In this document: one piece after another, positions 50,082 to 63,400 of the stretch
Layout: every line of letters starts with the position of its first letter
How positions within the stretch are numbered: the stretch's first letter is position 1
Assembly (NCBI GenBank): GCA_025345505.1
Contig: JANVCC010000021.1
Coordinates: forward strand, 30,943,365 to 31,007,364
Direction of reading: 5' to 3'
Origin: Todiramphus chloris collaris
Lineage: Eukaryota > Chordata > Aves > Coraciiformes > Alcedinidae
DNA length: 64,000 nt
Position numbers and translations under genes: made by a program
Notes under the pieces: generated by a model
The model's input: only the letters and a program-made list of their open reading frames with translations
The model's database searches: none
What the model was told of the DNA's origin: nothing

Positions 50082-51269
50082 AAGGAACCTTAGGATAAAT
50101 GCAATAGCCAATACATTTGTAAATCTCAATAACCCAGTGGAGCTCATTGTTATCACATTCTGGGCACGCAAAAGGGATTAGCGTGTGATTACAATGCAGC
50201 CTTCAATATAATTAGATAGATTTACTTAAACAGAGTTGTAAACCATAAAAATGTGAAATATTTAGTGACTGTAAATTTCACAGTTTGTAAATTCAAACTC
50301 AAATCTCCAATCACCTATTTTGCTTTGGTTTTGTTTAGAAACAGTAGAAAATATTGTTCTTCTTTCACTCCCTTTTTTATGGATATCAGTTATTTGAGTT
50401 TATAACAGTGAGGAGTGTCCCTGAATGATGATTCACTTTCTAACAGTGCACTGCTTCATTCATGAGTGTTCTTCCTCTTTTGAAACATGACATTTGAGAT
50501 CAGTGACTCCATATGCAAGAACCATAGTTTGCATTCCATGCCTTCTCTGCTGCATGAAATGGAGAAAGAAGTAGTTTTATGTCACATCCTGAAAGCAGTG
50601 AGATCTCAAACAGTAACCAGGAACAACAATGGTCATAGCCTCCCAGTAAGTCTGTTTTAACAGAACAAATCATGGACACTGTTAACAGTGGTAAAAGTAA
50701 TTGTCTGTTTCATGAACTGCTGAAAGCTCTGCTTCTCATACTTTCTATCTCTACTTTCTCCCTTCCTTCCATCCATCCTGTCCTCTTTTTGCCTAGCTGC
50801 TAAACATGAGAGAAAAGAGAGAGGGGTGAGAGAGACTGTTGAGGAAGGGAGAGGGGAAGATATTTCACCAGAAGGAAAAAACTGAGAGGGTAATAAAACA
50901 TATTTTCTGTCCACTAATCATTTGGTTTACATCAAATAATTTTATTCTATTTAGTGTCTGTAAACTTTAAAGGCCTTAAACCCAGACTGTTCACTTAACA
51001 CAAAAAGAAGCATATCACAATTAGCTTTGTGAGTTCTTAATGCAAGTTTAAACAACAGTAGTAACTGAATTCACATTACTCGCATTGGAACCAGTCTGAT
51101 TATTATTCATAAGCAGTGAGATAATATTGGCTACAATAAAAGGTGTGAGAGACATACAATGCTTTTAAGCCTGAAGTACAGTAAGTAACAGCTACCACAA
51201 ATAATGATGGATTGCTTTTATTTTGTAGTTGATGCTCCCATCATAACCTAATGTACATCTGCTACTCAC

Positions 51270-51667
51270 CTGAACAGTCTTCTCAGTAGACTCTGCTTCT
51301 AGTATCCAGTTTTTTCCATTAAAAATATTAATTGACTGAATGCAACTGTGAGTAATCACAGCTGTGAAAAACATGTATTTTAAAGCCACCAGTTGTAAAT
51401 TTCTTTGAAAATTACTATGTGAAATTCATAGTCATAGGCTCACAGATCATTTAAGAGAAAAAGACATAATTTACTGAAACACACCAGATCAGTATCTGAC
51501 AAAGACATTTTTAGTCTCTTCCTAACTTGATCTGACATAAATATGAAGGAAGAATTAAAATCCAAAAGCATGACATGCCAGCAGTCCTACCTTTTCAGTC
51601 AGTGACAGGCTGAAACTGTAGATCTCATCATAATTCTTTGTAACAGAAAAGATCCTTTGCTCAAAGA
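51270..51667 (-). other. Pair of candidate minus-strand exons (speculative)
   Basis: Candidate 1 is 51591-51667, read FEQRIFSVTKNYDEIYSFSL and then SLTEK, ending at AAG|GTAGGA. Its acceptor is the second AG of CAGGTGAG; use of the first AG would give a stop. Candidate 2 is 51270-51335, phase 0 at both ends, read SINIFNGKNWILEAESTEKT and then VQ, ending at CAG|GTGAGT. They splice in frame with each other. I do not recognise the protein. Chance open segments of this size are common, so this is only a lead. Confidence 0.2.
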
Positions 51668-53499
51668 CTCACCTGAAATCAAAAATCCTTATTTAACAAT
51701 ACTTACATAGATAGACACATAACTTTTCTAGAAATCAGTAACAATTCATCAGCTTCTGTATTTCCAAATATACACCATGACAAAACTTGAAATCAGATAA
51801 ATACCTTATGTTTGGATGAGTTACATAGAATCTTGCTCATTTGTGTATATATATGCTTAGAAACGTACCCTAACCTTCCTGAATATACTCTTTTTTTATA
51901 CTTGGTATAAAAATCAATATCAGGCATTCTGTTTGCTGAAATCAGTATTTCACTTAACATTTCTTCAGATTATGCTCAGTCGTGGGACTAAGAAAATACA
52001 AGCTTGGTTGTACACAGGAGACCACATTTATATGCTGTATACAGACAGTGTAGCAGTCTAACTGAATTTCATTAGGAAAGTTTGTGGATGGAGGTTTTCT
52101 AAAAAAATATATTTGAAAGAAATTTCAACTTTAATGAAATATAGGGAAAACTCCTGGCAGACAATTCAAGGTCACTTATAAAAACTTTAATGAAGGATGA
52201 AAATTATTGCATGTGTAAAAGTGTTTCCATGTTTTGAACTCTTCTTTTTTATACTGGAGTAATATTACAAAACCAAACTCATGACTAAACCCAGGGTAAC
52301 TATGTTCAAATACAATCTGCACTACTTACTGCATTGCTTTTATGCTCATATTCAGGTTCTCCAGTGTTTTTTATTGCTCACATCTAAGAGAAAACACAAA
52401 GAAGAATTATATATCTTTAGAAAAGTCTATGAGATATATACACACGGAGTCATATATATAATTAATTTGCCTGCAACTGCTGCCTTAATTCACATATATA
52501 TTTTTTTCATATAAAACTGTTTAAGGTACAGAAAGTTTTGTTCTGAAACTGGCTGTTTCAGTTAATCAATACTTCCATTAAAATTATACAAAAATCTAGT
52601 ATTAAATTCTTCCATAACATAAGCTGATTTATATTAAACCAGTAAGAATTCATGAGCTGTCAGTTGACTTCCTATGACTTGTACATTTTGAAAGTTCTTT
52701 TAGATATTGAAACGCCTGTTTCCTTCATCAATAAATGCACACTAAACAAAACCAAGCAACTCCCATTTGCTTTATTTAAGGATGTCTTCTTCCATACATT
52801 TCTTCTCAGGAAATAAAATAAAAATAATAATAGAAAAAAGAATAAAAAGTCTAGTTCCTATTTACCCTTTACTGTAAAGGACTTACCTTTTACATATTTT
52901 GTTTTCTATATTAATATTTTTCAGGTCTGCAACTGTAAACTTAGAGAAATCAGAGTTGTCCACCTAAATCACTTAATAGCTAACCTGTCACCTTTATTGT
53001 CCTGGGTCCTTTTATGTGTTTTTTCTACAGTTTCTTTTTACTGCTGCTGTTGAAGAAGGCTACTCTTAGAAAGTGTTGTGTACTACAGCAGCTCTTTATT
53101 TGTCCTAATGTGTATAAGGGCTGTAGACATCAAGTAAATCATCTACTCTTGCACAAACACCACACCAAAATAATAACAAACATCTAAGAAAGGCTTTAGG
53201 TATTTTCTGAAAAGGTTTTTAAGTGGCTAATAACAACACAAATACATTCTTAAATCTGTAGTTTGTACTGAAAATTTTAGAAACATACATCTACTATATA
53301 CAAAAGACCTTCTAAAGTGTGAAGATAATATTAATTTGGTTTCCAGAAGAATTGTTTAGATTGCTTTCTAAAGCTTCAGAACAAGTACCTGTGTACATGT
53401 TGAGAGGCCTGACATCAGTCATTTCTGTTTGGCTAGGGATGTGATTTCTCTCTAGGAGGAAGTACAATACAGTAATTACAATGGTGAAAAGGAAAAGAC

Positions 53500-54030
53500 T
53501 GAAAATTATGTTTCTGTTCCTTTGCCTGTGTCAGGCTCAGAACTTGCAGATGGTTCCCTCAGTCTCTGGGGTGCTCAAGTATATTCTGTGGGATATTTTG
53601 GAGAATATTAACAGCCCCCAGTGTGTCTCACAGGAGAGGAAAACAAAACAGATAACATGAAAACTTGGATTTTTTTCATTACACAGCTTTTTTATTTTTA
53701 TTTTTACCATAATGGAAACCACATCTGCATTTAAAATCTTCACGTGCATTTCATCAATCTATTCCTGCAGGCTGAATATGTTTGTGGTCTTTTCCTTTGA
53801 AGGATCAGGTTTCACCTCATATAACATCCTGAGAGCCACATCCACCAACACATTGCTGTGTGCAGTGCAGCTGAGGGAACTGGTGTTTACAACTGCATTG
53901 GGTGCAGGCTGAAGGCGTTGGTAGCAGTGGCACTGCAGGGGTAACTTCTGTGAGGAGAGGCTGGACACAGATGGTTCCGGCCAGCTCAAACTGACCCACC
54001 ACAGGGTATGGCTGAGCTCAGCAGACGTGG
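53500..54030. other. Locally GC-richer segment of unknown nature
   Basis: About 500 bp that stands out from AT-rich flanks, especially 53810-54020. Could be an old repeat or a conserved element. No ends, duplication or second copy seen, and open frames on both strands overlap without recognisable motifs. Confidence 0.25.
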
Positions 54031-57000
54031 TACTTTGACTGGGATAAAATGCATGATATATCTTTTGATGTTGTTTTTACTGGACATGTAGTCAAGACTG
54101 TAATTTTGACTGTGAAAAAAAGGGGTTTTTTTCTGCACCAGGTTGAGGCTATAGTGTGAGAAGTAGTGCAGGGCTCTTCCTGGATCTCAGAAAGAGATCA
54201 GAAAATGCCCAACAACAGATGACTTAATAAAATAGGTGCTTTAACAAGGTAGACTAAAAAGAGGAATGCAGATAATGAGTAAATCTTACATAGACAGCAA
54301 GCATATCTTATGTCTCTTCAGACACTGGGAATCCCAAGTTCATGTAGCTTCGGATAGATCCCAGATGGACTGAACTGTGGCAAGCTGAGCAGATCCCATC
54401 CTTGGAAAGAAGATCCTCCTTTTTAGTATTTTGTTCTAAGATTTTCTTATAATAATATCACTCCTACCTTTTCTACTCTCAAATAGAATGTTTACATGAG
54501 AAATTCTTGGTGGACTTTTAGATAAAGGCAAGGCTTTACAGATGGCATAAGTACTGAATGATAGGCTAAGTAAGATCAAACATTACAATGTGAGAAAGGA
54601 CTGAAAAAATAATGATGTCTAATTCCAGAACAGGATTCATGGTTATAAGGAGTTCAGACTAATTACCTGGTATCAAAATTAAAATCACTGAAATTTAGTA
54701 TTTTAGTAACTAAGATATTTCTGTACTTGTGAATAGACAGTGGCAGAGAATCTTCTTGGGCACTGAAATTTGATCATTTCTCCTGCTGTGCTCTTATAAA
54801 GGTCTTTGACATGGGTTTTAATCATAGGCATAATTCAGAGGTAGGTGTGGGCAATGGACCCTAAACTAGCCTTGGTGCTAGTTTAGTTTGCTAGCACAGG
54901 TGAAACCTACATAGCTTCCCTAAATTCTGACCTATGTTCATTTGAGGATGGGTGTTTGAAACATTTTTTGTGCTTTATTTTTCTTTCAGACTCAATAGTC
55001 TAGAATTTGTGGACCACAATAATAGGTATCAAAATCTTTCCTTTTATTTTACAGGGATACAAAGTGAATAGCCCAGGTATGTAAATTCAGCTCTGTGCCA
55101 ATCTCTGTGAATAGGAGTCATAGACAGCTAAATGAATGTTATGACAAGGAATAGTACAATATTCTAGAGTGAAGAATTGTTTAGTTTACTCTTTCAGACT
55201 GAAGTCCTGCTATTGAAGATGTTTTTCTTATGATTTACTAAATTTACTATGGGACAATTTTAAGAGTGGTCCTGGCTTATGTTAGAGGAAGTAACACAAT
55301 TCCAAAAAGATATTAGTATCATTAACTCATGTAGGATAGCTAGAAACATCTTGGGAAACTTCTGTGATTTTCCTTATGTTCTTTTTGTTATTCTAAACTT
55401 TTCAGTCAAATTAATCTTCAAAGACATTAACTCTACTGGGAAAACTAGTGTTTAAAAGAGGAGATATCAAATTGATGACATTAGTAGTTGAGTCAGAATA
55501 GACTGCATCTGATTATCAAGATTGAATAAAAACATCATCTAGATGACATAAAATTCTGGATCCAAAAATATATCGACTGCCAGTTGAAAACAGTATGCAT
55601 TTTGTTGCCAAGTTATTACCTTCCCCCCCCCACCCCCGAAGAATATTCATCGTAAGAGGGACACAATATATTAGTAATTAGTAATTTTGGGGTCATATTT
55701 TTCCTTATTATACATAATATGATCAATATAGTTGTTTAGTAATAAATTTATTACCTCCTCTACTGAAGGGAGTACATGGGAATGCATAAAGAGTCTGACT
55801 GAAATCTTGAAATGATGCATAGTTTGTTGAGAAATATTTAACTTGGAAAATGGGAATAACAATTGCAACAGATCTACTGCTTTTAGGCTTTCTTACTTTT
55901 TCTTCTTCCAGTAGCTTGGATCTGTGTGACCTTAATAACTTCAGTGATATCACCCCCAAATTGCAGTGCAATGCTGTAAGTCATACCATCATCGGTACAT
56001 TGTACTTGCCTGAAAGGTTGTCTTACACACTTTAGACCTGGAGTCCAAACAGCTTTCTAAAGACAGATCTTCCTGGAAGGTCCTTGAAAACAGCAAACAA
56101 ACACCCTGTCTGGGCATAACACTGTAACATGATTATCTTCTGGCCTCCTTGTGCACACAAAGTACAATCATGGAGCCATGCTAGCACAGTCACTGGATAA
56201 AAAATATAATCTTGAGGGAGTTTCTGGGGAGTAACTAAGGCTAACATCTGTTACCTATGTGATTCTTAAAAGTAAAGTGTGTAATTCTAGTCCCTGAACT
56301 TTTAGATGCTGTATGTTAACATGTGTCTGATACCTGCCCTCAACAGATGGCCCAATTCTCCTGCAGGTCTTGTGTCATATCTGCCAGTTCCACAGGTGTG
56401 CTGAGTACATTTTAATAATTTAAATGCTGCTATATAACTGCATGACATCACCCAAATTGTTCCCTTGACACGCCATATGAAATAATCTTGAGTTGCAGAC
56501 ATGGAATCAACATAAAAAAGTTGAAATATCTGCAGAAAGAAGATCATTCAGTGACAGGTAATATTCTAAAGTTTCACAAGCTCCTTTTGGTTTGGAAAAG
56601 CCAGCCAAAGTTTGAATATGTTAACAAACGTTATCTCAGCCCGGTAAGGCAGAAGAGCTGGTTGGAAATCTCAGTGGCAGTCTCCTCTAAAATGGCTTAA
56701 CACATCAAACTTACCCTGACTGCTGCCAGCAACACTGTATTTATTTATTTATTTGTTTGTTTGTTTATTTACTGAAGACACTGTGCTGACAGTCTCACTT
56801 TCCTCTTTCTGCTGTTATCAGAAGCAGAAACAACTAATGCCTTTAACTTCCTGCATGCCACTTTAGCTTTCCCAAAAGGCCAGAAGCTGACTTTCATTCA
56901 ATTGTTTCCTTTACATTTTCTCTTTCATCTTCTTTTTTTTTCTTTTTTTCTCACATATTTTTTACTATACTTTATGTTATTTTTAATGTGTTTAACCTAC

Positions 57001-58585
57001 TGTATCTTTCAGTGTCAGTCCTTGCCAATTATCACTCATTTTAGCACCTAAAATTTGTCTTGTAAATGCTCTCCTCATTCTGTCAGTTGTCTCCTCCATG
57101 AACCTTTAAAAAAGGGTGATATAGGCACAGGACTTTTCCTATTATTATACTGAGCAATGAAGCGATGTTTAAATTGGTACTGCAATAGAAAAGGCATCTA
57201 TGTACAAAGTATTAGTGCATGTCAGTACTCTGAATGTATAAAGTAGTAAATGAAGCAACATAGAATGATGTGAATCTGCTTCCTTCTTCAAAATGTTATA
57301 CTTATCTCCAGCAGCCTAGCATTTCATAGCTTCTTAGAAATGAACAGGTATTAACCAACAATGCATGTGCAGTAAAAATAAATACATTTTTTTTTCTATG
57401 TAATGCTTTTAAAATTCTGCTGTATCATAAAGAAAGTATCATAAGAGTCAGTTTGTGTCTGGGAAATCATCTTAAAGGATTAGATATAGAACAAAGCCAA
57501 TAAAATCTGCTAGGCCATCAGGATCTGGTCTGACTTCATTTGCAGTTTGTACAGGACATGGAGTCTAGGCTGCTAGTTTCCTAATACCCAAACAAAGCCT
57601 AGGTAGCTGAAATTATGACTAAAATACACATTTTAAATGGGTCAAGGTATAAAAGATGTGTTTACTCACACTTAAAAAAAATAATATTTTGCAAGATCAT
57701 TCAGAATTGCTCTGTAGTAGCACAAAGTTATACTATTGTGGAGCTTTGTGAATGCAGTGAATTCATTGCTTATAAATAGCACGGAACAAAAAAAAATTCT
57801 GTTCAAGTGATAGATATTTATAGATCTGCATTTTTTTTATTTATACAATGGACATATTGCAAATTATATAAATAGTACACATTTTTATAGTTTCTTTTTT
57901 TTTTTTTTTAAATATTGAAACAGTGGCAGCAAAGCAGAGTCCCTAACTGATCAGAAATCATTTGTATCCATAATAGCAATGTATTTAATCTTATCTTCAA
58001 AGCAGACATAAAATAATTTTACAGAAGTATGAATAGTTCATGAAATGCAAGAAATTTAAAGATCTATTATCTACAGAATATATAATGCATTTATTTTTGT
58101 TATTTATGAGTGAATAAGACATGACCTTTAGTCAACAGTTTTGACAAGTATTCTTTTTCCTGCTGTGTTAATTTTAATTCCTCAATATTCTACTTTTCAT
58201 GGCTGAGAAAGATAACTAAAATTTTCTGAAAGCTTGAATCTTTTAAAAATATTTTACACTCAGAACTCTTTATTTCTATTGACAAACTCCAAGAAGAAAA
58301 AGCTGGTAAGCAAATAATTAAGTTCCTGTTTTGTTTTCATAATTTGCATCCCAGATATTTATCTACTTCTGTGCAAAATTAGTGTAAAAGGTGAGTGGAT
58401 TACAATGGTAGACTTAAATATAACTATCCAACATCTGAAATGTTAGCCTGTCATATCCTAAGGAGTCTGAATAGATTTTCATCCTTTGGGATTGTCACAG
58501 AGAACTCTGTCTCAGGATATCAGAACAGCTTGTAGACTTAGTTAATAAAAGTTTATATGTGAAATATCAAATGCAAAGATCAGAT
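54031..58585. other. AT-rich unique DNA
   Basis: No gene or mobile element recognised. Contains a C8-A-C5 run at 55623-55637, an ATTT/GTTT repeat at 56738-56770 and a T-rich run near 57895-57910. Confidence 0.5.
56738..56770. repeat. (TTTA)n/(TTTG)n microsatellite
   Basis: Four TTTA units followed by four TTTG units and a last TTTA unit. Confidence 0.9.
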
Positions 58586-58625
58586 AATCATAGAATCATA
58601 GAACAGTTCTGTTTGGAATGATTTC
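58586..58625 (-). mobile_element. Tiny CR1 3' terminus
   Basis: Only the terminal tail (two tandem aatcatag units) plus about 20 bp of the gttggaa-type 3' sequence. It is an extreme 5' truncation on the minus strand. Confidence 0.75.
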
Positions 58626-59773
58626 ATGTATTCTGCTACTTCTTTTCTAGCTACCAAATTTTGTTGAGACTGTGTACATCTGTCTTCTTGGATAGTAATG
58701 TTACAATTATGTCCATGAGAATGTAATACAAACCATCAGCAAGCTAGAAGAGAATAATGTAATCTTAGGCAACAGGAAAAAAAAAGATTGAGAACATAAA
58801 TAGATTTGAAATCTGCATTTTTCTGGAATTTATTATACACAAGAAAATGTGTCAGTACAGTGTCAGGTGTATGGAAGACTAAGAACTAGTACAGTGGAAG
58901 TTGATTGCCAGCTGGGATACCATGATACTTCAGAATATCTTAGATGGCACTGAATATCTACATAAAGGCAAAAACCTTGTTTCCACCTTGCCAGTATATG
59001 TTAGGGCTTCTCTGATGATACTAAATGGAATCACCTTCAAGGGATCACATGGAGAAATACCTAGAAGGAATACAGAAGGAAAGTGCCTAATATTTGCAAC
59101 TATATCAAGTTTAGACCACATTATTTAGTTTGTGGTCTAAACAAACATAAGCAGAGATTTCTTACATAACCAGAGAACATGAGTTAAATGGGAAGGGGTT
59201 GTCCCAAATAGTGGTAACTACTCAGTAATTACTGGGACTTCAAACCTCAAACTAGATATTTTTCCCTTACACAAGCATTTCTTTAGTGCTATTCAAGGTA
59301 CTCTAGAGGTAACCAAACACATTAACATGGAGGCGGTGGAAAGAATTCAGGGCCCTGGAGAGATGCTTGCCTTACTGGTGCAGCTGCTGAAGGTCATGGG
59401 AGACCTACAGGGGAACATCCAATAACACTAGACACTGGTGTGTGGGCAATTAAATTGAGATCCTACTGATTGTTCAGGTGGAAAGCTATCTAGGGTCCTC
59501 TGGAGACATGAGCAATAGTGTCAGATTTTACTTCAACTGAAGAAGGACGGATGTATACTGGTATCTGAAAAGACATAGCAGTACCTATATGTCCTCCAGA
59601 AGCTTCTCCACCTTAATGTGTAGTAAACAGTAATCTAAGTAAAGCCTTACATTTATATCAAAGATAAATAAAACCATCTGTATGTATATTTGAAACCTGC
59701 ATTTTTAATAAAAAAAGAATCAAATCACATGGCAGTAGAAGCTTTTAAAGTAAATGTTTACATATATATGAAG
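58626..59773. other. Unique DNA
   Basis: No gene recognised. 59320-59560 is somewhat GC-richer without identifiable content. Confidence 0.4.
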
Positions 59774-59970
59774 GATGGGTGTCAAGTAGAAGGGGACAGT
59801 CTCTTTTCAGTTGTGCCCTGTGATAGGATGAGAGGTAATGGTAGCAAAGTGAAACACAAGAACTTCCACCTCAACATGAGGAAAAACTTCTTCACTGTGA
59901 AAGTGACAGAGCACTGGAACAGGCTGCCCAGAGAGGTGTTGGAGTGACCTTTTTAGAGACTTTCAAGACC
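59774..59970 (+). mobile_element. CR1 LINE, 5' part of an LTR-interrupted copy
   Basis: Sense CR1 3' coding end ('CQVEGDSLFSVVPCDRMRGN' and '[14 protein letters not shown]' readable), cut at ttcaagacc by an LTR. It resumes at 60369. Confidence 0.93.
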
Positions 59971-60368
59971 TGTAGGATTATTCCTGGAGGAAAACAGGCA
60001 TGCCTGTTTTCCTCAAGACCATGTGGGAATAAACTGGGCTGTGGACAAGACTGCGTGGGAATACATTGTGCTGCGGATGTCATCCTTGAGGTATGCTTGA
60101 GAACAGCAAAGGAGGGAACACAAAGCAGTGAAGTAAGAAGATAAAGAAGAAGAAAGTAGAAGATAAACAGGATGGGGGGTGGTGATGGAGATGGTGTAGG
60201 ATAGCCAATGATAGGACGTGTGAACAGTGTGTGTTTAGAGTAGTTAACCAATAGCTGTTAATGGTAGCATGTATACAGGAAGAGAAACCATATATAACCC
60301 TGGTGAAAATGTGAATAAAGGGCCCTCAACTTTGATCATATTGACCCGTGTTGAGTTCATTTCCCGCA
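59971..60368 (+). mobile_element. Solo LTR, ERVK-like, family E, inserted in CR1
   Basis: 398 bp from TGTAGGATTATTCC to CATTTCCCGCA with a perfect 6-bp duplication aagacc (59965-59970 and 60369-60374). Six bases is typical of ERVK/beta- and alpha-like avian elements. It has CCAAT (near 60248), TATATAA (60291-60297) and AATAAA (60314-60319). A third aagacc at 60015-60020 allows a shorter element starting near 60022, but the full version alone restores the CR1 precisely. Confidence 0.9.
59987..60014. repeat. Perfect 28-bp palindrome in LTR E
   Basis: Arm gaggaaaacaggca followed at once by its exact reverse complement, with no spacer and centred on GCATGC. It lies 16 bp inside the LTR start. 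Confidence 0.97.
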
Positions 60369-60488
60369 AAGACCTGCCTGGATCTGTTCCTATGTGGCAT
60401 GCCCTAGGTGTTCCGGAATTAGCAGGGGGGTTGGACTTGATGATCTCCGGAGGTCCCTTCCAACCCCTACTACTCTATGATTCTATGA
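60369..60488 (+). mobile_element. CR1 LINE, 3' tail of an LTR-interrupted copy
   Basis: Continues the CR1 with cctgcctggatctgttcc, then the well-kept 3' untranslated end (ttggacttgatgatctccgg) and the tail ctatgattctatgaa. Confidence 0.95.
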
Positions 60489-63400
60489 AAGTAAATTTAT
60501 TAAACCTCATATAATGTCTTGCCAAATATTTAATCAATATCACAGAGTTACAATATATTAAATAGTATTAATTGTTATGTGTCACTGGGGGTCGAATTGA
60601 GGTGGTATAGTCACCCCACACTTTAATAACCTCACCAATTAATAACTTAATTCCACCTACATGGAAAGTATAGACCACCAAAATACAAGAATTACTGTGT
60701 TTATTCAAAGCATGTATCTGTGACTTCAAAAAGGTGTAAAGAAATGGAAAACTGGATTTTGAAGGTCAAATTATTCCACAGAATAACTCCATTGATGCCA
60801 GCAGAATTATTATGAGTATGCATTTGCTTTCCTGTCATAAGTGGTATGAGGAAAAGAGAGAAACAGTTTTACAGAGCTTCTAAATTAGCTCCATCTCATC
60901 TCTCCCATCTATTCTGTCCCAAATTAATTCACCCTGTCTTCCTTTGCCGCAAATAGCAAGAAATGAAAAACAACCCAGACTACCATCATGCATCCTGAAA
61001 CACATTTGTCAGTGGCAATTTTGAATGGAACATTTCCTACCTAAAGAGGTAGTTGATTAATTTGTTCATGTTTAAACAAGAACTGAAGAGGCAGAACCAA
61101 AATACATCTTTGTTTTTCAGATTGCACAACTTGGAATAGACACAGTCCCAATCTAACTGGGAAGGCTGAATAGACATGCAGCCTCACTTTTATCATATGA
61201 CATTGGTATGCCTGCCATAACAGTCATGGGCGAGAGAGAGGTGAAGAACTCTCAATCATTGTTTTTCCCTGCATTGCCTTAATGCAGACTAAGTGAGCTA
61301 TGTCTGCATCTATCTGAGGTATCTCTGTTTAAAATAAATTAAAAGATTAAAAAAGTCTCATCTGAAGCATTCACTGATATTGATAAAAGGCAAGTTTGGC
61401 TGATGGAGATTTTCTGTTTAAGATCAACTCTGAAGAGCTACATCTAGTCTACCAGCTTTGTGAATACACACTGTGATTAGGTATTCGAGGTGGCGAAAGA
61501 ATGTAGCACATTACTCTTGCTAAACTGCTTTGTTTGTTTGTCTCAGTACCCACCACAAAATGGCACTTGCTGAAACAGCTTTCCTCAGGTTGCTCAGTGT
61601 GTTTGGACTAAAACTATTGATCAAGAAAAGCTCACACTGCTCCAGTGATGATACCTGTATTTTTTTCCAAATGATCTGATATGAAATGTTTTCTAATTTC
61701 TTTTACTTCAATGGCTTAGCGTATTTATTTTGATAGAAGCAAATCATATATTCTGACAAAAAATGCAGAACTATTTTTTTTTCGTGTATTTAACTACTAA
61801 CCCATTGTGAAAGTATAAATATACCAGGTTTGGAAGATTATGAGGATATTACTGATGAAAATAAACACACATAATAGGTATTTAGTAGACTCTTCCCCAG
61901 TAATATTTTTTTTTTCCTTAACTGGGAAGAAAATTGCTGTCATATTGGAACTCAAAAGAAATTATATTTTTCTCAGAGGAAAGTAATGACATAAGAAGTG
62001 AGCTATTATTTAAAAATAAATCTGTGAAGCACAATGCAAGAGAAAGCCAAAGTGCATATGCAATTATATCGTACGTGTAATAAAACTAGTCTTAAATGTT
62101 CATTGGTAATTGTCTATTCAGCTAGGCTTGTAGTACTGCACACCCAAATATCCTGTGTCCAATTCTTACTTGGGACTAATAGTTGAAATTGCTCCCGAGG
62201 TAGTATTTCCATGTGTTTGCATTTATGCAGCTGCACATTAGTGTGACTTAAAAACCATGCCTTAGCAGAGTATAGCATGGTCACAAGATAGTACTCAGTA
62301 AGAAGGACAAAGTCAGCTTGCTTTCTGTTAAGGAAGAGTAAAGAAAAATCAGAAGAAAATATAGGATCTTATATGAAGAAATGTATAAAGATACAGAAAC
62401 TGAGATGCCATAATACCCAGCACAGTCTGGGAAAGTCATTGGGTTGTTTTGGTTTTTAATGTTTATTAGAAAATTTTAGAGAACATTCTTTTATTGAAGA
62501 ATTTTGACTGAAAAGTCAAAAGACTTATCCTGGAATAAATGAATTCACGATGTCTCACAGACTATTCATTGAAATATTTTATGTTTATATTCACCACTAA
62601 CCTTGATACCTGGTTAGAATATGCCCTATTCCTTTTTCAAGGCAAAAAAGCAGTGGTAAGAAATCATAGAAACAGTTAGTGGATGTGGCATATTGAGGAA
62701 AAAGATAATAAATTGCAACAGGTATGACTTTCTTTTTAACAGAATTCAGAAATAAAAATATATTGAAATGACAGATGATAAATACATATATTCAATGGAC
62801 ATCAACCTTCTAAGTTTTTAAAACAAAGATCTCACCAACAGAAATGTCTCCTGAAAAGCTTGTTTAAAAGAAGATATGTGATTTGTCTATTTTCTCACAT
62901 TTAAGAAATTTATCTTCTGAAACAAAATGTATTTTAAACAGATTTGAGGTTTTATTTTGTCTTAAGGTCTTTCATTTAAAGAAAAATAAAACAAAAATGT
63001 ATGAAGACTATTTTCATACTGTTAAAATATCACTTCCAATTAACTGCATGGCAAATGAAGAAATCCCTTAAAATGACCACACAAGCAATGTAGCTGTTGC
63101 TTCAATGTAATTATTTTCTGTATATTCCCAATTAAATTCACCTGAAGTTTAGCTGCTAAATATTCATACAGCTGCTATATATAAGTACTGAGGAAGAGAC
63201 AGTAAGAAAGTGTGAAGGAAGCACTTCTGAAGAGTGACTAGCTTGAATTCTTTCCTAGACATCAACTAATTACACCAGGAGAATACTTACCTTTTTCCTA
63301 CATAGATACAGGTATTTGAGAGCTAAATTTCTATGTTTATGATTTGGAGCTGAAAACCACTTAAAATTTCTAGTGTTCAAATTTTAGAATTTAGTTGTGC

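Larger units (their letters stand above)
47216..53499. other. AT-rich unique DNA with possible minus-strand exons
   Basis: No mobile element recognised. A31 run at 50049-50079. Two short minus-strand segments, 51591-51667 and 51270-51335, lie about 255 bp apart, are open and share a compatible phase. Each ends at a donor-like site (GTAGGA and a perfect CAG|GTGAGT). Evidence is too thin for a gene call. Confidence 0.45.

Noticed and set aside
53388-53529. Hydrophobic minus-strand frame resembling a membrane-anchor exon
   Set aside because: The hydrophobic run comes from a T/C-rich stretch, the acceptor is weak and the donor only moderate. Such frames are common by chance in this composition.
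56500-56559. Plus-strand segment between AG and CAG|GTAATA that is open and peptide-like
   Set aside because: It is as convincing as several minus-strand candidates. It shows that chance produces these on both strands.
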